NCBI RefSeq assembly: GCF_019112545.1
Contig: NW_025064909.1
Location: 429,103 to 493,102, forward strand
Reading direction: 5' to 3'
Source: Guyanagaster necrorhizus
Lineage: Eukaryota; Basidiomycota; Agaricomycetes; Agaricales; Physalacriaceae
DNA: 64,000 bases
Part shown: one piece after another, positions 22,042-34,231 of the stretch
Layout of the letters: each line of letters starts with the position of its first letter
How positions within the stretch are numbered: position 1 is the stretch's first letter
Notes under the pieces: generated by a model
What the model saw: only the letters and a program-made list of their open reading frames with translations
The model's database searches: none
Told to the model about the DNA's origin: nothing
Program-made: the position numbers and the translations under genes

Positions 22042-23199
22042 TTAGCCTCGATCGGTCAAATAAGGTCTTACAATGAGGTTAATGCTACCTGAGCGGCAAA
22101 TCGACGACTCCAGATCTAGCTGCCGTCTAATGTTCATTTGCAACACTAGGCTCTGCAGAACACCGACGTGGTCATCCAGCATTCGCAGAATGGATGGGAG
22201 GGGAAATGACTGTAGTGAGTCAATGGCGATAGCTCGATGCCCTAAGCTCAAGTGTGTTACCAAAGGTGGTAAGCGTTCGAGTAGGACAGAGCTCCATATA
22301 CCATGACTGACATGAAGGTACTCCAACCGCGGGAGATGTCCGACGACGTCATCCATAAAAGGCATGTAAGGAAGTTTCAAATCTGAATTGACAGTCAAAC
22401 GACGGAGAAGTTTGAGTTCGTTGAGAATCAGGGGAAGGCGTGAAAATAGGGTATTCCTGTTTTCGCGAGGCAATCGGAAGTCGAATCGTGTCAGAGTCGA
22501 TGACAAGGAACTAATTGGTAGTGATAGTAGTAGGTCACCTAGAATGTCGGTATATATTCCGAGTCTTGTCAACGGAGGTAAAACTGGGACTTCCGCATTC
22601 AAGACTCCAGTCAGTTGTATCCAAAGGTATACTTCTCTCAAAGAAGGAAGAGAAGCGAAGAGATTGATCGTCTCTAGATCAATGACGGAAGTGGTTATGA
22701 CGAGAGATTGAAGCACAGAAAGGCTGGTCGCACAGAGCTGCCTGATGACATTTGGCAGAATGATTTCTTCCAATGACAAATTACCGAAAACGACATGGAA
22801 AGACCGGATGTTTCCCGGAGGGAGAAGGAGAAGCCAGTCATAATCTGCAGGTGTCACTGGGATGTCTGGCAGGGGATATGCTACAATTCTCAAGGACAGC
22901 GTGTGGATGTATGATCGTACAGCCGCGCATGTCCGTAGTGTAGAGGCGAGTAGCGGAATAGGGTATATGAACTGCAGGCTGGAGTAGAGGCGTCTGCGGG
23001 ATGGTTCAAGCCAGGTTTTACAGACAATTGCAGTGGACGCAGTGTCTGGTTTGTCCAAGCCTGATACGATCTCTTCAATGATCTCTGGAGGGCAAAGTTC
23101 AGCAGCCGAGGGCTGACGGGGGTGATTGCACAAGTCATTCTTGTGGAGAGGTATTGAGATTCTAGACTTTACGTTAGTTGCTTTCACTGCCGATTCCAC
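22042..23199 (-). CDS. F-box protein, copy 1
   Basis: A single uninterrupted exon of 385 codons. Residues about 33-75 form an F-box: ELCPPEIIEEIVSGLD, then TASTAIVCKTWLEPSRRRLYSSL, matching the (L/C)PxEIxxxI...L..VC+.W pattern, where the usual leading Leu-Pro is Cys-Pro. The rest is a string of irregular Leu-rich repeats (LPSLREVYLWIQ, LPPLTRLGIYTD, LKLLRRLTVNSD, LPRLEYLHVSHG, LPPLVTHLSLGH). Such proteins are thought to act as substrate adaptors in SCF ubiquitin ligases through Skp1 binding. The paralog at 53,354-54,547 is closely similar along the whole length, and both are open, so both may be functional. It is divergently arranged with the F-box gene starting at 24,573. Confidence 0.8.
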   Translation of the reverse strand: MESAVKATNVKSRISIPLHKNDLCNHPRQPSAAELCPPEIIEEIVSGLDKPDTASTAIVCKTWLEPSRRRLYSSLQFIYPIPLLASTLRTCAAVRSYIHTLSLRIVAYPLPDIPVTPADYDWLLLLPPGNIRSFHVVFGNLSLEEIILPNVIRQLCATSLSVLQSLVITTSVIDLETINLFASLPSLREVYLWIQLTGVLNAEVPVLPPLTRLGIYTDILGDLLLSLPISSLSSTLTRFDFRLPRENRNTLFSRLPLILNELKLLRRLTVNSDLKLPYMPFMDDVVGHLPRLEYLHVSHGIWSSVLLERLPPLVTHLSLGHRAIAIDSLQSFPLPSILRMLDDHVGVLQSLVLQMNIRRQLDLESSICRSGSINLIVRPYLTDRG

Positions 23200-23298
23200 G
23201 GTGCCTACCGATGGTCAACGGCTCTTTCCGGTTGTGCCGTATCTTTGGACCAGTGAATTATTAGAAACTAAAGATGTCGATGAATCTGAATTAGTATT

Positions 23299-23515
23299 TG
23301 TTGGGATTTTGCTGGAAAGTTCTAGAAAGGGCAATCCGGCATCATGCCGAGAGTTGATGAGTAAGCCCGAGAGAAAGAGAAAGTTGTAGTAAATTCTAGA
23401 TACAAGCCTGGAGAGTATAAATACGAGCTCTGTAGGAGCTGTAGAATAAGGAGTTCATACCTTCCGGCCTTACCAGCCTGGAGTCTACCCTGCGCATCAC
23501 CGAGGATTTCCAACA
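23299..23515. repeat. Solo LTR with 5-bp target duplication
   Basis: The 217-bp insert begins TGTTGG and ends CCAACA and is flanked by GTATT on both sides (23,294-23,298 and 23,516-23,520). The paralogous segment at about 54,640 has a single GTATT and no insert, an empty site that proves insertion after the duplication. A TATA-like gtataaata lies at about 23,416. Its sequence does not match the LTRs of copia-1, -2 or -3, so it is another family. Confidence 0.85.
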
Positions 23516-23520
23516 GTATT

Positions 23521-24572
23521 CAATTTTGATTCAAGGCTAGACTCACAGCAAGAGTTGGTCGCAAGGCCCTGACCGAGTACAGGCTTGCGAGTCGTTGACT
23601 CAGAATGTGCGTGTAATTTAAAGTCAATGCGTGGTAAGTCACAATGTCACACCTGTTACCCGTTCCTCTACTTTCAGTATTCTGTCCTTTATATCTGCTT
23701 TGAGCCAGACATAGCACCAGAAAAACGACAATGAGAATTGTTATCGGTTCTGGGTCGCGCGAACCATGAAGTTTGAAACTTGAAGCTTGAACTTGAATAA
23801 TTGTCGTGATGGGCGATGGAAGAGAAGATTCGCTTCGATGCGTGTTTCTCTGGTTGAAGAGTTGGCTATCTCTTTCGTCCCATTCTTTATCACTGCTCAA
23901 GTCCACACACCAATAGCCAGCGACTTACCCTTGATTCAAGGGAAGTCTTCTCATTACTTGGTTCAACGCCTACTAACCATGTCCTTTTGAGAACTGTTCG
24001 TACCCATCACGTATTTCATGTTCTGTTTTGCCTAACGCTAGCATTACTAGTAGAATCTAGTGTCTTGCTGACGGAACAGATTCGCGACGCTCTAGACTAC
24101 TGTACAATAACCATCTGGAAATCTGGCTCGACACCGGACAACATAAAACAATAATCGATTGCAAAGTCTCCTGTATGTAGCGCCTGTTTGTCATGTACTC
24201 TAATCTGACGGTGCAAATGCCACTAGAGAATTATCTTCCTGTATGCCAGGAATAGACGATCCTCCAACTAGCAACCGATTTTGTCGATCCAGGCTTCGCA
24301 GCTCGATGGTTTGCCCGCCAGGACGTCAAAGGAACTTGAACTTACCTTACATATGAAGGTCCAAAGTCATCATCGACTTCAGTTTTTTTCGAAGATGTTC
24401 TCTGAGGGTAAGGCTTCTCACCATCATTATGTTAGACCTAACCGGACCATACTAGCTTTTGTCCTCCCGCCAAAGTCATGCTACCATGGCAACATTGGGT
24501 TGTGCAGGGAGGCTGTGCAAGCCTGCTCTTCTATTTAATGAGGCACATCAACTGGATTTCCACACACGAACG
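23521..24572. other. Shared upstream region of the divergent F-box pair
   Basis: Matches 54,645-55,703 of the second copy outside its assembly gap. Probably holds the promoters of both F-box genes. No separate gene is supported. Confidence 0.4.
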
Positions 24573-25261
24573 ATGCTCCCCACCGAACTGTATAACCTCA
24601 TTATCGACCATCTCCATGACTCCAAGCCATCCCTCTTAGCATGCTCCCTCGTCTGCTGCGCACGGGTCCCCGAAAGTCGTTTTCACGTCTTCCACAAAAT
24701 CCAACTCCGTCGCGACACAGATTCGTTCTTCCAGTTGTTCGAGAGCCCCCATGCTACCCTCGCTTCGGCACATATACGCGAGCTTAATGTCGCGCAGAAT
24801 TCCGTCACTAGAGGTGGAAGTCCCGCAGACCTGCTTGATGGCAGGACGTTCCAGGGCGTCTTGACTCGATGTCCTGCAGATGTCTTTGAGCATGTGCAGA
24901 AGTTGTCGGTGATTTGGGTTGGCTGGTGGACACTCACCAATGCAGAGAAACTGAGTATTGGACATCGATTCAAGAGTGTGACCGAGCTCCGGTTGTGGAT
25001 GGTTGTTTTCCAGACAGATGAAGAGTTCCAAGCTCTGATCACTTCGATCCAGGCGCTGGAAGTCTTGTCTCTGCAGACTATACGGTTCCGGGCCAAGGAT
25101 TCGGAGGAAGATCACTCAGACGCCAAGCACACACTGTCAGCCAACTTACATACCATCTCGCTCCACGACGTGACCGACCCTCGTATTATACGCTTTCTGA
25201 TCCCATGTCTGTCTCTCCGAGTATTCAAATGTCACTATGTAAATTTTGGTGACTTTAAGCC
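24573..25261 (+). pseudogene. F-box gene copy 1, 5' part, disrupted by copia-1
   Basis: Starts MLPTELYNLIIDHLHDSKPSLLACSLVC, a canonical F-box (LPxEL...I...L.D...L..CSLVC), followed by Leu-rich sequence open until the copia-1 LTR at 25,262. The paralog at 55,704 shows that the reading frame should continue with the sequence now at 38,365. This half still has normal CpG content. The F-box is intact, so a truncated protein ending in LTR sequence (stop near 25,484) could be made. Confidence 0.8.
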
Positions 25262-25467
25262 TGTTGTAAGTAGAGAGGAGAGTAATGTACAGAGGATTAG
25301 AATTAGCCTCTTGAGAGAGACGTTCTACTTAAATACATTTTGTATTACTTCGAGATCTTTCTACGAGATACTAAATAAGTCTGGATCACGATCCAAGTCA
25401 GCTGCTGCTGACTGGCATCGTATCTTCGAGTACGTTCTCGTACTCACTCGGGATTGCTATTCCAACA
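25262..25467 (-). repeat. Copia-1 3' LTR (outer, CpG-retaining)
   Basis: 206 bp, TGTTG...CAACA. Contains nine CG dinucleotides (for example gacgtt, ttcgag, tacgag, cacgat, atcgta, ctcggg). Its partner at 38,157 has none, although the two were identical at insertion. Confidence 0.9.
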
Positions 25468-25750
25468 CTTCCCCTCAATTCTGAGTTCCTAGAATACCTG
25501 CAGATAGATACTCATGTAATGGTCTTGGTAGGCCTTTAGTGAATATATCCACTAAGTTATCTTCTGATGCACAGTGCTGAACTTTGACTTCATTTGAAGT
25601 CATGTGCTCATGAATGAAGTGGTGCTGTATGTCTATATGCTTTGATCATGCATGGAATATAGGGTTCTTGGTGAATTTGATTGCTGATTGGTTGTCAATG
25701 AAAATAGTCATTGCTTCATAAGGTGGCAATTCTAATTTGGTTAAGAGTGC

Positions 25751-26110
25751 TCATAGCCAAATTACTTCCCAGATTGTGTGTGCAAGGGCCATATATTCTG
25801 CTTCCATAGTGGATAAGGCTATGGTGGGCTGTTTCTTTGAACTCAAAGTAACAGCTCCCTCTGCATAGATACAGACATAACCAGATGTTGATCTTCTATC
25901 TGTTCTGTCTTCTCTCCAGTCTGAGTCTGAATAAGGTATCAGCTCATCCATAGTCCCTCCGTATGTGATTCTGAAGTCTAGAGTTCCCTTCAGATAGTGG
26001 AAAACTTGCTTCAAGGCTGTGACATGCTCAGCAACTGGATTCTGCATGTACTTGCTTAATTCAGTGACAGCATGTGCAATATCAGGCTGGGATCCATTGG
26101 CCACATACAT
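25751..26110 (-). pseudogene. Copia-1 RNase H domain
   Basis: Open stretch of 119 codons with MYVANGSQPDIAHAVTELSKY (usual: TRPDIxxAVxxLSRF), LKQVFHYLKGTLDFRITY, YSDSDWREDRTDRRSTSGYV (the usual YxDxDWAGDxxxRRSTSGY, with the catalytic Asp) and TIALSTMEAEYMAL. Gypsy-2 lies just upstream at 26,198. Confidence 0.8.
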
Positions 26111-26197
26111 TAGTGATCTGACACCAGTATGGTAGTATTGCCTGGTGGCTATGTCAACACCTCATGTGTCTTCTGTCAGAATTTTCTCTAGCTATAC

Positions 26198-26714
26198 TGT
26201 TAAGCCCAAACTCCATGTGACTGATAACATGTGATAAACTAACAGAACCTCACACTTCAGGTTATACTGTTAGAGTTCACTGATGTGCTATCAGCATTGT
26301 GTGATCAAGGCATTTGTAAGAGGCTCGAGATAGGATGGTAGAGAATAAACTTTAGCTCAAAGCTGAGGTATTACAGCAAGAACTAAGCTACTTAAATATT
26401 GTTCTGTTATCTAGTTATAAATAAACATTCACAAAAGATATTGTCTGTGGTAGAGCTGTTACTGCTGTGGTTACCAAGTTCTCCACAAAAACTGTTGTCT
26501 TGCTGTTGTGCTGTTACTGCTGCACTGCCATTTGGAGACAAAAGGAGTATTGTCTCTCCCTTCACAGCATACAGCAGTGCAATAAGACAATGACTGACTG
26601 GGTTGCTGAGCTAAATGTTCCCATGGTCCTAAGCACTGGCTTAAGCACTCTGACTAAGCAAAGATAGGGGTCATTTCAAGAAAAAGAAAAGGAAAAATAG
26701 GAAAAATCATAATA
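26198..26714 (-). repeat. Gypsy-2 3' LTR
   Basis: Plus-strand TGTTAAGCCCAAACTCC ... aaaaatcataata. Nearly identical to the copy at 34,232, with scattered transitions. The terminal CA is mutated to TA on the plus strand. Confidence 0.85.
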
Positions 26715-26989
26715 TTACCCTCTCCTTAAGACCATTGTCCTGATGGTCAAGTTAGAATAAGTCATCCTGGCAAGTCACAGTGTCATTGAAGATTGCTCTT
26801 CACTATATGTCCACACCATTTCTGGCTCGTTTGTTGAAGCATCAGCTTCTCCACCCTCTAAGACTTGTGTTGTATTGGCAGGTATTGATGGAAACTCCTC
26901 TTTATCATGGGCATTTCCTGTTGCTACATGTCCTCTGTTGATGGCAGATGGACATATTTGCTCAGGGATAATATTGAACATGATCTCCT

Positions 26990-28450
26990 TTGTATTGACA
27001 TAGTTGATTTGTTGCTTGTAGTCATGTATTGCCTCTTCCATGTTCATGTATTTTTTGTTGACCCATTGGTTTGATTCTGGTCCATAGCCTTTTCAGCTGA
27101 CTAGGTAGTCAACAGTTGTTTTTATGCCTCTGCCTCATGCTTTGACCTTTCATATTTTGTGGTTCAGCACTTCATCGATTTCATAGTGTTCTTCATCATC
27201 AATTAATTCAGGTGGTGGCAGAGATGATTGTTCTTGGTTTGGAAATGCCAGTGTGATATATGGTGTCAATAATGTTTCATTGAAAACATTATGAATTTTC
27301 CATGTTGCTGGTAATTGCAACTTGTATACAGAGTTGCCAATCTTGGCAATGACTTTGAATGATTCTATTCATTTGTCTGCCAGTTTTTGTTTGGGGTGAG
27401 GCAGGTGTAGGTTTGTCATATCCAACCAAACCTTGTCATTGATTGAATACACATGTGTAGGGCAATGGTGTTTGTCATACTGATTCTTCATTGTTGTGGC
27501 TGCCTTCTTGAGAGCTGTTCTTGTCTCTGTATGGATTTTTGCTATTGTCATTGCAAAATCTGTGGATGCTGATGTTGTTGTGTGCATCCATTCTGTTTAT
27601 GCAACTGGTGGGTTTTGTCCATAGTTCACAAAGAATGGCATCTTGCCAGTTGCTGAGTGAACCCTGTTGTTATGTTGGAAGGCAGCTAGTGCTAGCCATT
27701 CTGTTCAATTGTCTTGTCAATAGTTTATGAAAAGTCACAGATACTTTTCAATTTCTTGGTTGGTCTGTTCTGTTTGACCATCTGTCTGTGGGTGATATGC
27801 CATGGAGGCATTTCATTTGATGTTGAGGAGTCGATATAAGTCATCCAAGAATTTAAACACAAATTGTGGTCCTCTGTCTGAAATTACTACTTGAGGCATG
27901 CCATATTTTGCATAGACCTCATCTCATAGTAGTTTTGCCCATTCCTCTAATGTCAATTCTGTTGAACAGGTGATCAGGATAATTGTTTTCAAGAAGTGAT
28001 TGACTATGATGAGGATTGCATTATAGCCATCACTTTCAGGAAGCCTGGTTATCATATCCACTGAGATGTGGGTTCATGGTGATAAAGGAACCTCATTTGG
28101 GTGGAGTGAGACTGCTCTGGGTTGTGTTGAGGTTTTGCCTCATTGGCAAACCTTGCAAGCTTTGACATATTGGGTGATATCATAGTCCATTTTTGGCCAC
28201 CAGTATTTCCTCAAGACTAATTTCTTTGTCTTAGCGATTCTGGGATGTCCTGCTGTTGCATGGTCATGGCATGTGGCAATGATGTCACTGTGAAGTCCTT
28301 GGTCTCTTGGGATATAGATCTGTTTATTGTATCAGATCAATCCCCCATCCTTTTTCAGTTTCCACTCATGATTAAGTGATGGGGTGATCCTTTGGTTCCA
28401 CTTGTGAGGGTCTCTAGTGGCACTTTTGATGCACTTGTGCATCTACTCTT
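26990..28450 (-). pseudogene. Gypsy-2 integrase and chromodomain-like tail (broken)
   Basis: The 27,587-27,369 segment reads TRTALKKAATTMKNQYDKHH...VYSINDKVWLDMTNLHL, the conserved region after the Gypsy integrase core (xGDxVWLxxxNL). Upstream fragments include complement matches to the YHPQTDGQTE(R) motif near 27,770 and the HHCC zinc region near 28,150-28,250. The terminal part around 27,060-27,200 (translating near EVEYEVDEVL and WKGYGPESNQWV patterns, degraded) looks like a chromodomain, which directs such elements to heterochromatin. Confidence 0.65.
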
Positions 28451-29027
28451 CTGTCAGCATGATCATTGCATGAAAGTGCTCTGGTTGTAGGAGTATGACT
28501 TCTTTGTTGTCATCCTCTCCTTGGTTGTGGTCAGCTCTCTGGCTAAAGAAATCGGCCTTCTTATTCATTGCACCTGGCTTGTGGTGTAGCATATATTCAT
28601 ATTGTGATAGTTCTGTGACCCATTGAGCTTGTTGACGATTAAGCTTTTAGGGGTGTCAGAAATATTGCAGATTTTGATGATCCATCCAGATTTCAAAAGT
28701 CTGGACTGCTCTAATGAGGTAATACTATCATTCGGCAAGTGCTAACATTATGACAAGGAGTTTCTTGTCATAAATCTCATAATTGTGCTTGGTTATGGTA
28801 AGTGCCTTTGATATAAAGGCAACTGGTCACTATTTGCCATCCTGTTCTTGTGAGAGTACTGCTTCGATTGTGCCTTCACTGGAGTCAGCCTCCATCCTGA
28901 ACTTCCCATCTTGGCTTGATATGGCTAGGATGACATCTTCGGCTAGATGGCATTTGAGATTGTTAAATACTGCTTGTTGGAAAATTCCCCAAGTCTATGG
29001 GGAATTTCTGGTTAATTGCATCATGGG

Positions 29028-29255
29028 TCAGACTATCTTGCTATAGTCCTGAATGAACTGCTGGTAGAAGTTGGTAAATCCTAAGAATGATTGCAGTTCC
29101 TTCTTCTTGGTTGATTCCAGCCATTTGGTTACTCCTGCCACTTTGACAGAATCCATCCTGATGCTTTCTTCGCTGATAATGACTCTGAGGTATTCGGTTT
29201 CTAATATCTTGAACTCACATTTTTCAGCCTTGAGGAAGAGTTGATGCTTCCTCAT
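29028..29255 (-). pseudogene. Gypsy-2 reverse transcriptase fragment
   Basis: Reads MRKHQLFLKAEKCEF...EYLRVIISEESIRMDSVKVAGVTKW and LQSFLGFTNFYQQFI. These are the classical Gypsy RT thumb/connection motifs (LxxxxKCxF, YLGxIIS, MDPxKVxAVxxW, LxxFLGFxNFYRxFI). The catalytic YxDD part is in the decayed upstream stretch near 29,320 (complement of atgtcatccaagtag). Confidence 0.75.
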
Positions 29256-30212
29256 TAAGGCTAGTACTTATCATACTATCCTTTGGTGTTCCTCCTTGGT
29301 TTTAGACATGATAAGTATGTCATCCAAGTAGATCATTACTTTCTCCATAGCAATGAGATCCTTGAAGATATCATTCATTATCCACTGGAATATAGTCAGT
29401 GAGTTGGTGAGTCCAAAGAACATAACTATTGGCTCAAACAAACTATGGTTAGTTCAAAAAGTGGCCTTCCACTCATCACCTTCTTTTATGTGCATGTTGT
29501 TGTACTTCCATCTAACATCCAGTTTGGTGTAGTATTTAGCACCTCAGAGTTTGTCCATTAATTCAGAGATTAAAGGAAGCAGATAACAATTCTTGATTGT
29601 CATCTCATTGAGCTTCTGATAATCTTGTACTGGTTAGAGTTTGCCATCCTTCTTTTTGATGAAAAAGAAGGGAGACACCATCGGTGACTTTGATGGTTGA
29701 ATCCTTCCATTGGATAAGTTTTCTTCCAAAAACTTATCCAACTCCTGCTGTTTATTGTTGCCAAGAGGATAGCATTTGCAATCCAGGTTGGCACTTGCAT
29801 TGGGGATTAATTCAATGGCATGATCTCAGGGTTTTGGGTCAGATAGTTCATTGAAACTTTCCTTCTCAAATAGATCTCGATAATCCTGTGCCTATTTTGG
29901 TACTAGTTTCTTGAATGTTTTTTCCACCTTGCCAGCATTAGCCTTTGCCACTAGGTCATTAGCATGATGAATTGCTTGAATGCTAATGGCCCTTTGTAAG
30001 TCAATGGCAAGGATCATCTTGCCATCTTCTATCTCCTCATCCCACCAATCTTCAGAGTCTGCATCTGGTAATTCAAAGGGAATTTTTTGGCATTGACATC
30101 ATGCAAACATGATGTGTCCAGTTTTCCAGTTAATCAGCAGATTATGTCATATTAACCAATCATGTCCAAGGAAAATTTCCTTGGTTCCTAGATCAGTTAT
30201 GGCCAGATTGAT

Positions 30213-30401
30213 TCATTTGGAATGATCTCTGATAGTGAGTCTAAGTTCCACATATTCAGTTATAGACCTGGCTTGATTCTTTGTTCTGTTGGCATTGTAA
30301 ACAGGGATTGAAGCTGCAGTTGCTCCAGTAGGGAGGTTGTTTTTGTTGACAAAGGCTCGATTGATGGAACTCTCAGTGCATCCACTGTCAATTAAGGCCA
30401 T
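30213..30401 (-). pseudogene. Gypsy-2 aspartic protease fragment
   Basis: Starts MALIDSGCTESSINRAFV, matching the retropepsin A-L-(I/V)-D-(S/C)-G-(A/C)-(S/T) active-site pattern. Confidence 0.7.
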
Positions 30402-31129
30402 GACAGTGTGGGTGCTTTGAGAGGTAAGTGTCTTGATTTGAGCTTTGGTTATTAGGTCTTGACTCAGACCTTTGGTTCATTGAATGAACTTCTTTAGTCC
30501 ATGTAGTTCATCAAGCCATTCCAAGGCTTGACATTGTTCAGCTGCTCACATTCCAGTGATCACATTGTCAATCACTTCTTCAGCCCAGGTCCTGTATACC
30601 CAATTCTAGAGTATAGCTTTTGCCACTTCTTTATTTTTTGTATTCTTGATGATCCACTAAGTCCATTCAGTCTTGAATGGCTTTAGCCAATTAGTGGGGC
30701 TCTCTGCCTCTGTTTGGCCCTCCAGTGATTGAGTGCCTTTTAAAGTATTAGTTTGGTGAACTTTTGGTAAAGACTCACTTATTTTAGGACTCTCTGTCCT
30801 TCTTTGGCCATACATTGGTGGTTGAGTGTCCGGTTTTGATTCTTTAGGTGATTCCATAGCAAGAGTGGTACTGTCAGATATATTCGAATGCACACATAAT
30901 TTAGACATAGGTGGTGTAACTACAGAAATAATGTCAGTCCAATCTATAGCTGAGAGTGACAGTCCACTCATTAATATTTGGGCTGAGTCAGTGGAATCAC
31001 TCACTGCTCAGCCTCACCTTTTACCTCCTCAGACTTATCTTTGGGTCTGAGGTCTTAGCCCTCTTTTATCAATTCTGCAATCTGTGCCCTGATATCCTTC
31101 CAGGTGTGTTTATTCTTCTTCTAGAGGCA

Positions 31130-33823
31130 GTTTCATGCTATGTGACCCTTTTGGCCACAATTAAAACACTTCCCTCCTTTCTTGAGGCAATCCATGTCTA
31201 TTGGCTGACCTGTTCTGGTAAATGTTGTGCCTATACCAGTTTGCTTCTTGCCAAAAGAAGTTGAGGTCAAGCCCTCAGACTTGGTGGACATGGTTGTGAC
31301 AGGGGCAGGAGGCCTCAAGCCTTGCCTCTGATTTCTATGCACTCCCCATGATAAGGTTGCTGATTCTGCCTTCTGTCATTGTCATTCCTTGTACATGATA
31401 ATGGGAATTCCATGCCCGATATCTGAGATAGTGATGAGGTAATGAGATGGTAGCCCCATCTTCATGTATTCGACCATTCATCCAGAGTCTGCGATATCAT
31501 CTTGGACTCTGGTGAGCCTTCCAAGCCATTCTAGTTTATCGAAATAGTCAGTGGCAGCCTTGCTAGCTATCTTAAACTCCTTCATCTTCTGCTTGTGGAC
31601 TTCTTGGATGGCTGGATCCATAAATTTGTTGATGATCATTTGTTTGAATACTGGCTATAAGAGATATTGATGATGAGACCTTGTGGTGGACCAGAATATT
31701 AGGGCAATCAGGATCCACCATGTTTTAGCCTTATTGGCCATGTGGATGACTGTGAATGTGATCTTGTACATGTCAGCCAGGAAGTATGGTGTGAATATCT
31801 GGAAGTATTGGTTACAATCGACCAGGAATCAGTCAATATCATCAGAGGCCCTCTGGAAGAGTCAGGGTTCTGCTATTAGGATGAGTCTGACATTAAGGAT
31901 TTGGGCTCCCACATCAAGGGTGGGCATAGGGTTTGGCCATCCCCTGGCAGGTGGTCCTGACCATCCACTTAGGGGTCCTGAGAAGGAATGGAGGGATCTG
32001 TCATCAGCCACAGGGCTTTCTGGCAAGGGAGCTTCCTTCTGCACAATTCAACCATTCTTGATAGTCCAGCTCTGAGCAATTGCTACAGAGTCATCTTCTA
32101 TGGGAATTGGTTTGGCAGATGCTAGTTTCTTGCTGCCTTCGGCTTCATCTGATGGCAGCTGCCCAGCAAATGGTCACCAAATGGGGAACCTCCATAGATT
32201 TAGATAGTGGCTACTCAGCTTCGGTCAGTATTGGAAAAGCTGAGATGCCATACACTGGACAGCCAAGGTAGTAAACAAGTATCTTGATGACATTATTCAG
32301 ATGGTTAGAGCTATATTAGCCAGCTGACTTGGCACAATACTCAGCATCCAAGGTCTTGGTGTCATACTGTACTTAGCCCTGTATGGCAGTAGTACCTGCA
32401 TCTGGTGTCCTAAATATCTTTTATTGTAAATAAAAATGGTCTGCTCAGTGGCTGCATATTGTAAAATCTCTGCATGCTTGATATAGTCAGTGGCAAGGTA
32501 TCTTTGTCCTATGGGTGACACCAACCAGGTGTTGTCTGTCCATAATGTCATTGTTCCTTTCTGGAACAACTCCATAAAGTCCTTCCTGCATGCCTCTTGC
32601 ACTAACTCTTTCTGCTTCTCTTCATGTGTGTTGATGTTTCATGAGCTAACCCAGTCAGTTGGAGAGTTCATGACTCCCTCATTGCAATTCTCCTCTCCCT
32701 CATTGTCTGTGTTCCTGCTGGTGGTCTCACTGTCTGCATCCCCCTCAAGGAGAGAACTGTTGTGTGGGTTGTAGACCTCCAGGATGGCCATGCTGGGGCT
32801 GCATGCTGGGTCCAGTGTTATTGGGTCCAGGTTGAGTAGCAGACTGCTGCTTGGGCTGCTCTGGTGGCTTCTTGACACTCATTGTTCTCTGTGCTATTAC
32901 TCTGCAATACCAGCAGAAGTTTCTGTAAAACCTTGGGTTGAGAAAAAGGGCTGTGAAATTCCTATCAAGAAATCTCTTGAGGTCACCAGTGGGGTCAATA
33001 CTCTCATCATCTCCTCTGATGGTTTCTCTGTCTCCTAATATTCCCTCTCTTCAGACTGGGATGTCATCTGTCTCAGCAATGGTATTGGTCCTATAAAATA
33101 ATGGGTGGTTGTCATCAAGGTCAGGCTGCTGTGCTTCTTCCTTGACAGAGTCTGCCTAGGGGTCAGACTCACCAATGGGAGTGGCAGGTTCCCAGAAAGG
33201 TGAGTCAGAGGTGGTGGTTCCAATAAGAGTGTCAGTGCGACTACCTTCTTCATTTCTTCTTTGCTTTTCTGCCACTTGTGCTCAGAGATAGTGCCTAAAG
33301 AGGGCATTCTCTCTTGTGATTTCATTGTCAATGTGTGCCTGCTCCTCCCAATACTCAGAAATGTTATGGGTATATCGAACTTGGTCCTCTCTGAGAAGGA
33401 CCATAGTGGCAGGGTTGGTTGGCTATGCTCCTGCTGGTATTATTTGTATGCCCTCTGCTTAGCTAGAATTACCACTAGCTGGGCAGCACTCCAGCTAGTC
33501 TGCTTTGTTGGCAGTGGCTCACCACCAGTGGTGCTTGTTGCTGTTATAATTCCAATAAAGATTGTCTCTAGCCCCTGTTCCATTATTAGTCCTTCTGTTA
33601 TTTGTAGCTATAGTTGATTGAAATCCATGGCCTCTGGAACTTTGGGTTCCTTGAGCCATCCATGGGGCATCCAGAGAGTCTCTAGCACAGCACCCAATGC
33701 CGGTGCTAGAGACAGGGGTTGTTGTCCTGGTTGCTGGGATACTGTGCTGGAGGGACAGGATGGAGGTCTCAGATCTGAGTCATCAAAACCCTGTAGCCTA
33801 AGGGTTTCCAGAGTTTCAGACAA
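31130..33823 (-). pseudogene. Gypsy-2 gag region (broken)
   Basis: The 5' end is a Pro/Ser-rich acidic leader (33,823-32,640). A capsid-like section lies near 31,800-31,680 (complement reads ADMYKITFTVIHM, the retrotransposon gag motif). It ends in the zinc knuckle CFNCGQKGHIA at 31,177-31,133 (C-x2-C-x4-H; the last Cys is lost at a stop). It is split by stops. Confidence 0.65.
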
Positions 33824-34217
33824 CTGCCAGCAGGGGTTGTGGAGGGTATATATGCTGCTCTTCTTCTTTCCTAAGATGTTCCTCAGTCAAGCTCTCAGGG
33901 ACATCTTCTGGGCTTGTTCCTTCTGAGGGTCAGAAGGACTGTTGGATAGAGGCAGGAATGTCATGGAGGGGGAGGTCTAGTGTGACATTTCATAGGATAG
34001 TTTGAATGTGCTGGAATTCGTGATAGTGCCTGATTGATCAAGCTATAATTGATTGGCATCCATGGCACAGCTGTATGATCACCAATAAACTGATCAAGAT
34101 TCCTATGATAGAAGCCAGGAGTTTAAAGAACTCATGAGTAAAGTTTGGATTGGAAGGGTTGAGAGTAGGGGGCATTCAGTTTCTCAGCATAATTGGGCTT
34201 GAGAAAGAGAAGCTAGA

Positions 34218-34230
34218 AGCTTTGAGCTAA
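34218..34230 (-). promoter_or_regulatory. Gypsy-2 primer-binding site, self-priming type
   Basis: On the minus (sense) strand the sequence one base after the LTR is TTAGCTCAAAGCT, an exact 13-base complement of AGCTTTGAGCTAA at the presumed 5' end of the element's own RNA (34,398-34,386). This is how Tf1/sushi-group elements prime minus-strand cDNA, with no tRNA. Confidence 0.6.
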
Positions 34231-34231
34231 T

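Larger units (their letters stand above)
21918..25261. repeat. Segment B, left part (direct segmental duplication with 53,278-57,185)
   Basis: Begins with cgtactacatgaatgtttgaat, matching 53,282 onward, and carries a divergent pair of F-box genes in the same order and orientation as the second copy. Its right part was pushed to 38,365-39,245 by the copia-1 insertion. Main differences are a solo LTR at 23,299-23,515 (absent from the second copy) and an assembly gap in the second copy. Confidence 0.85.
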
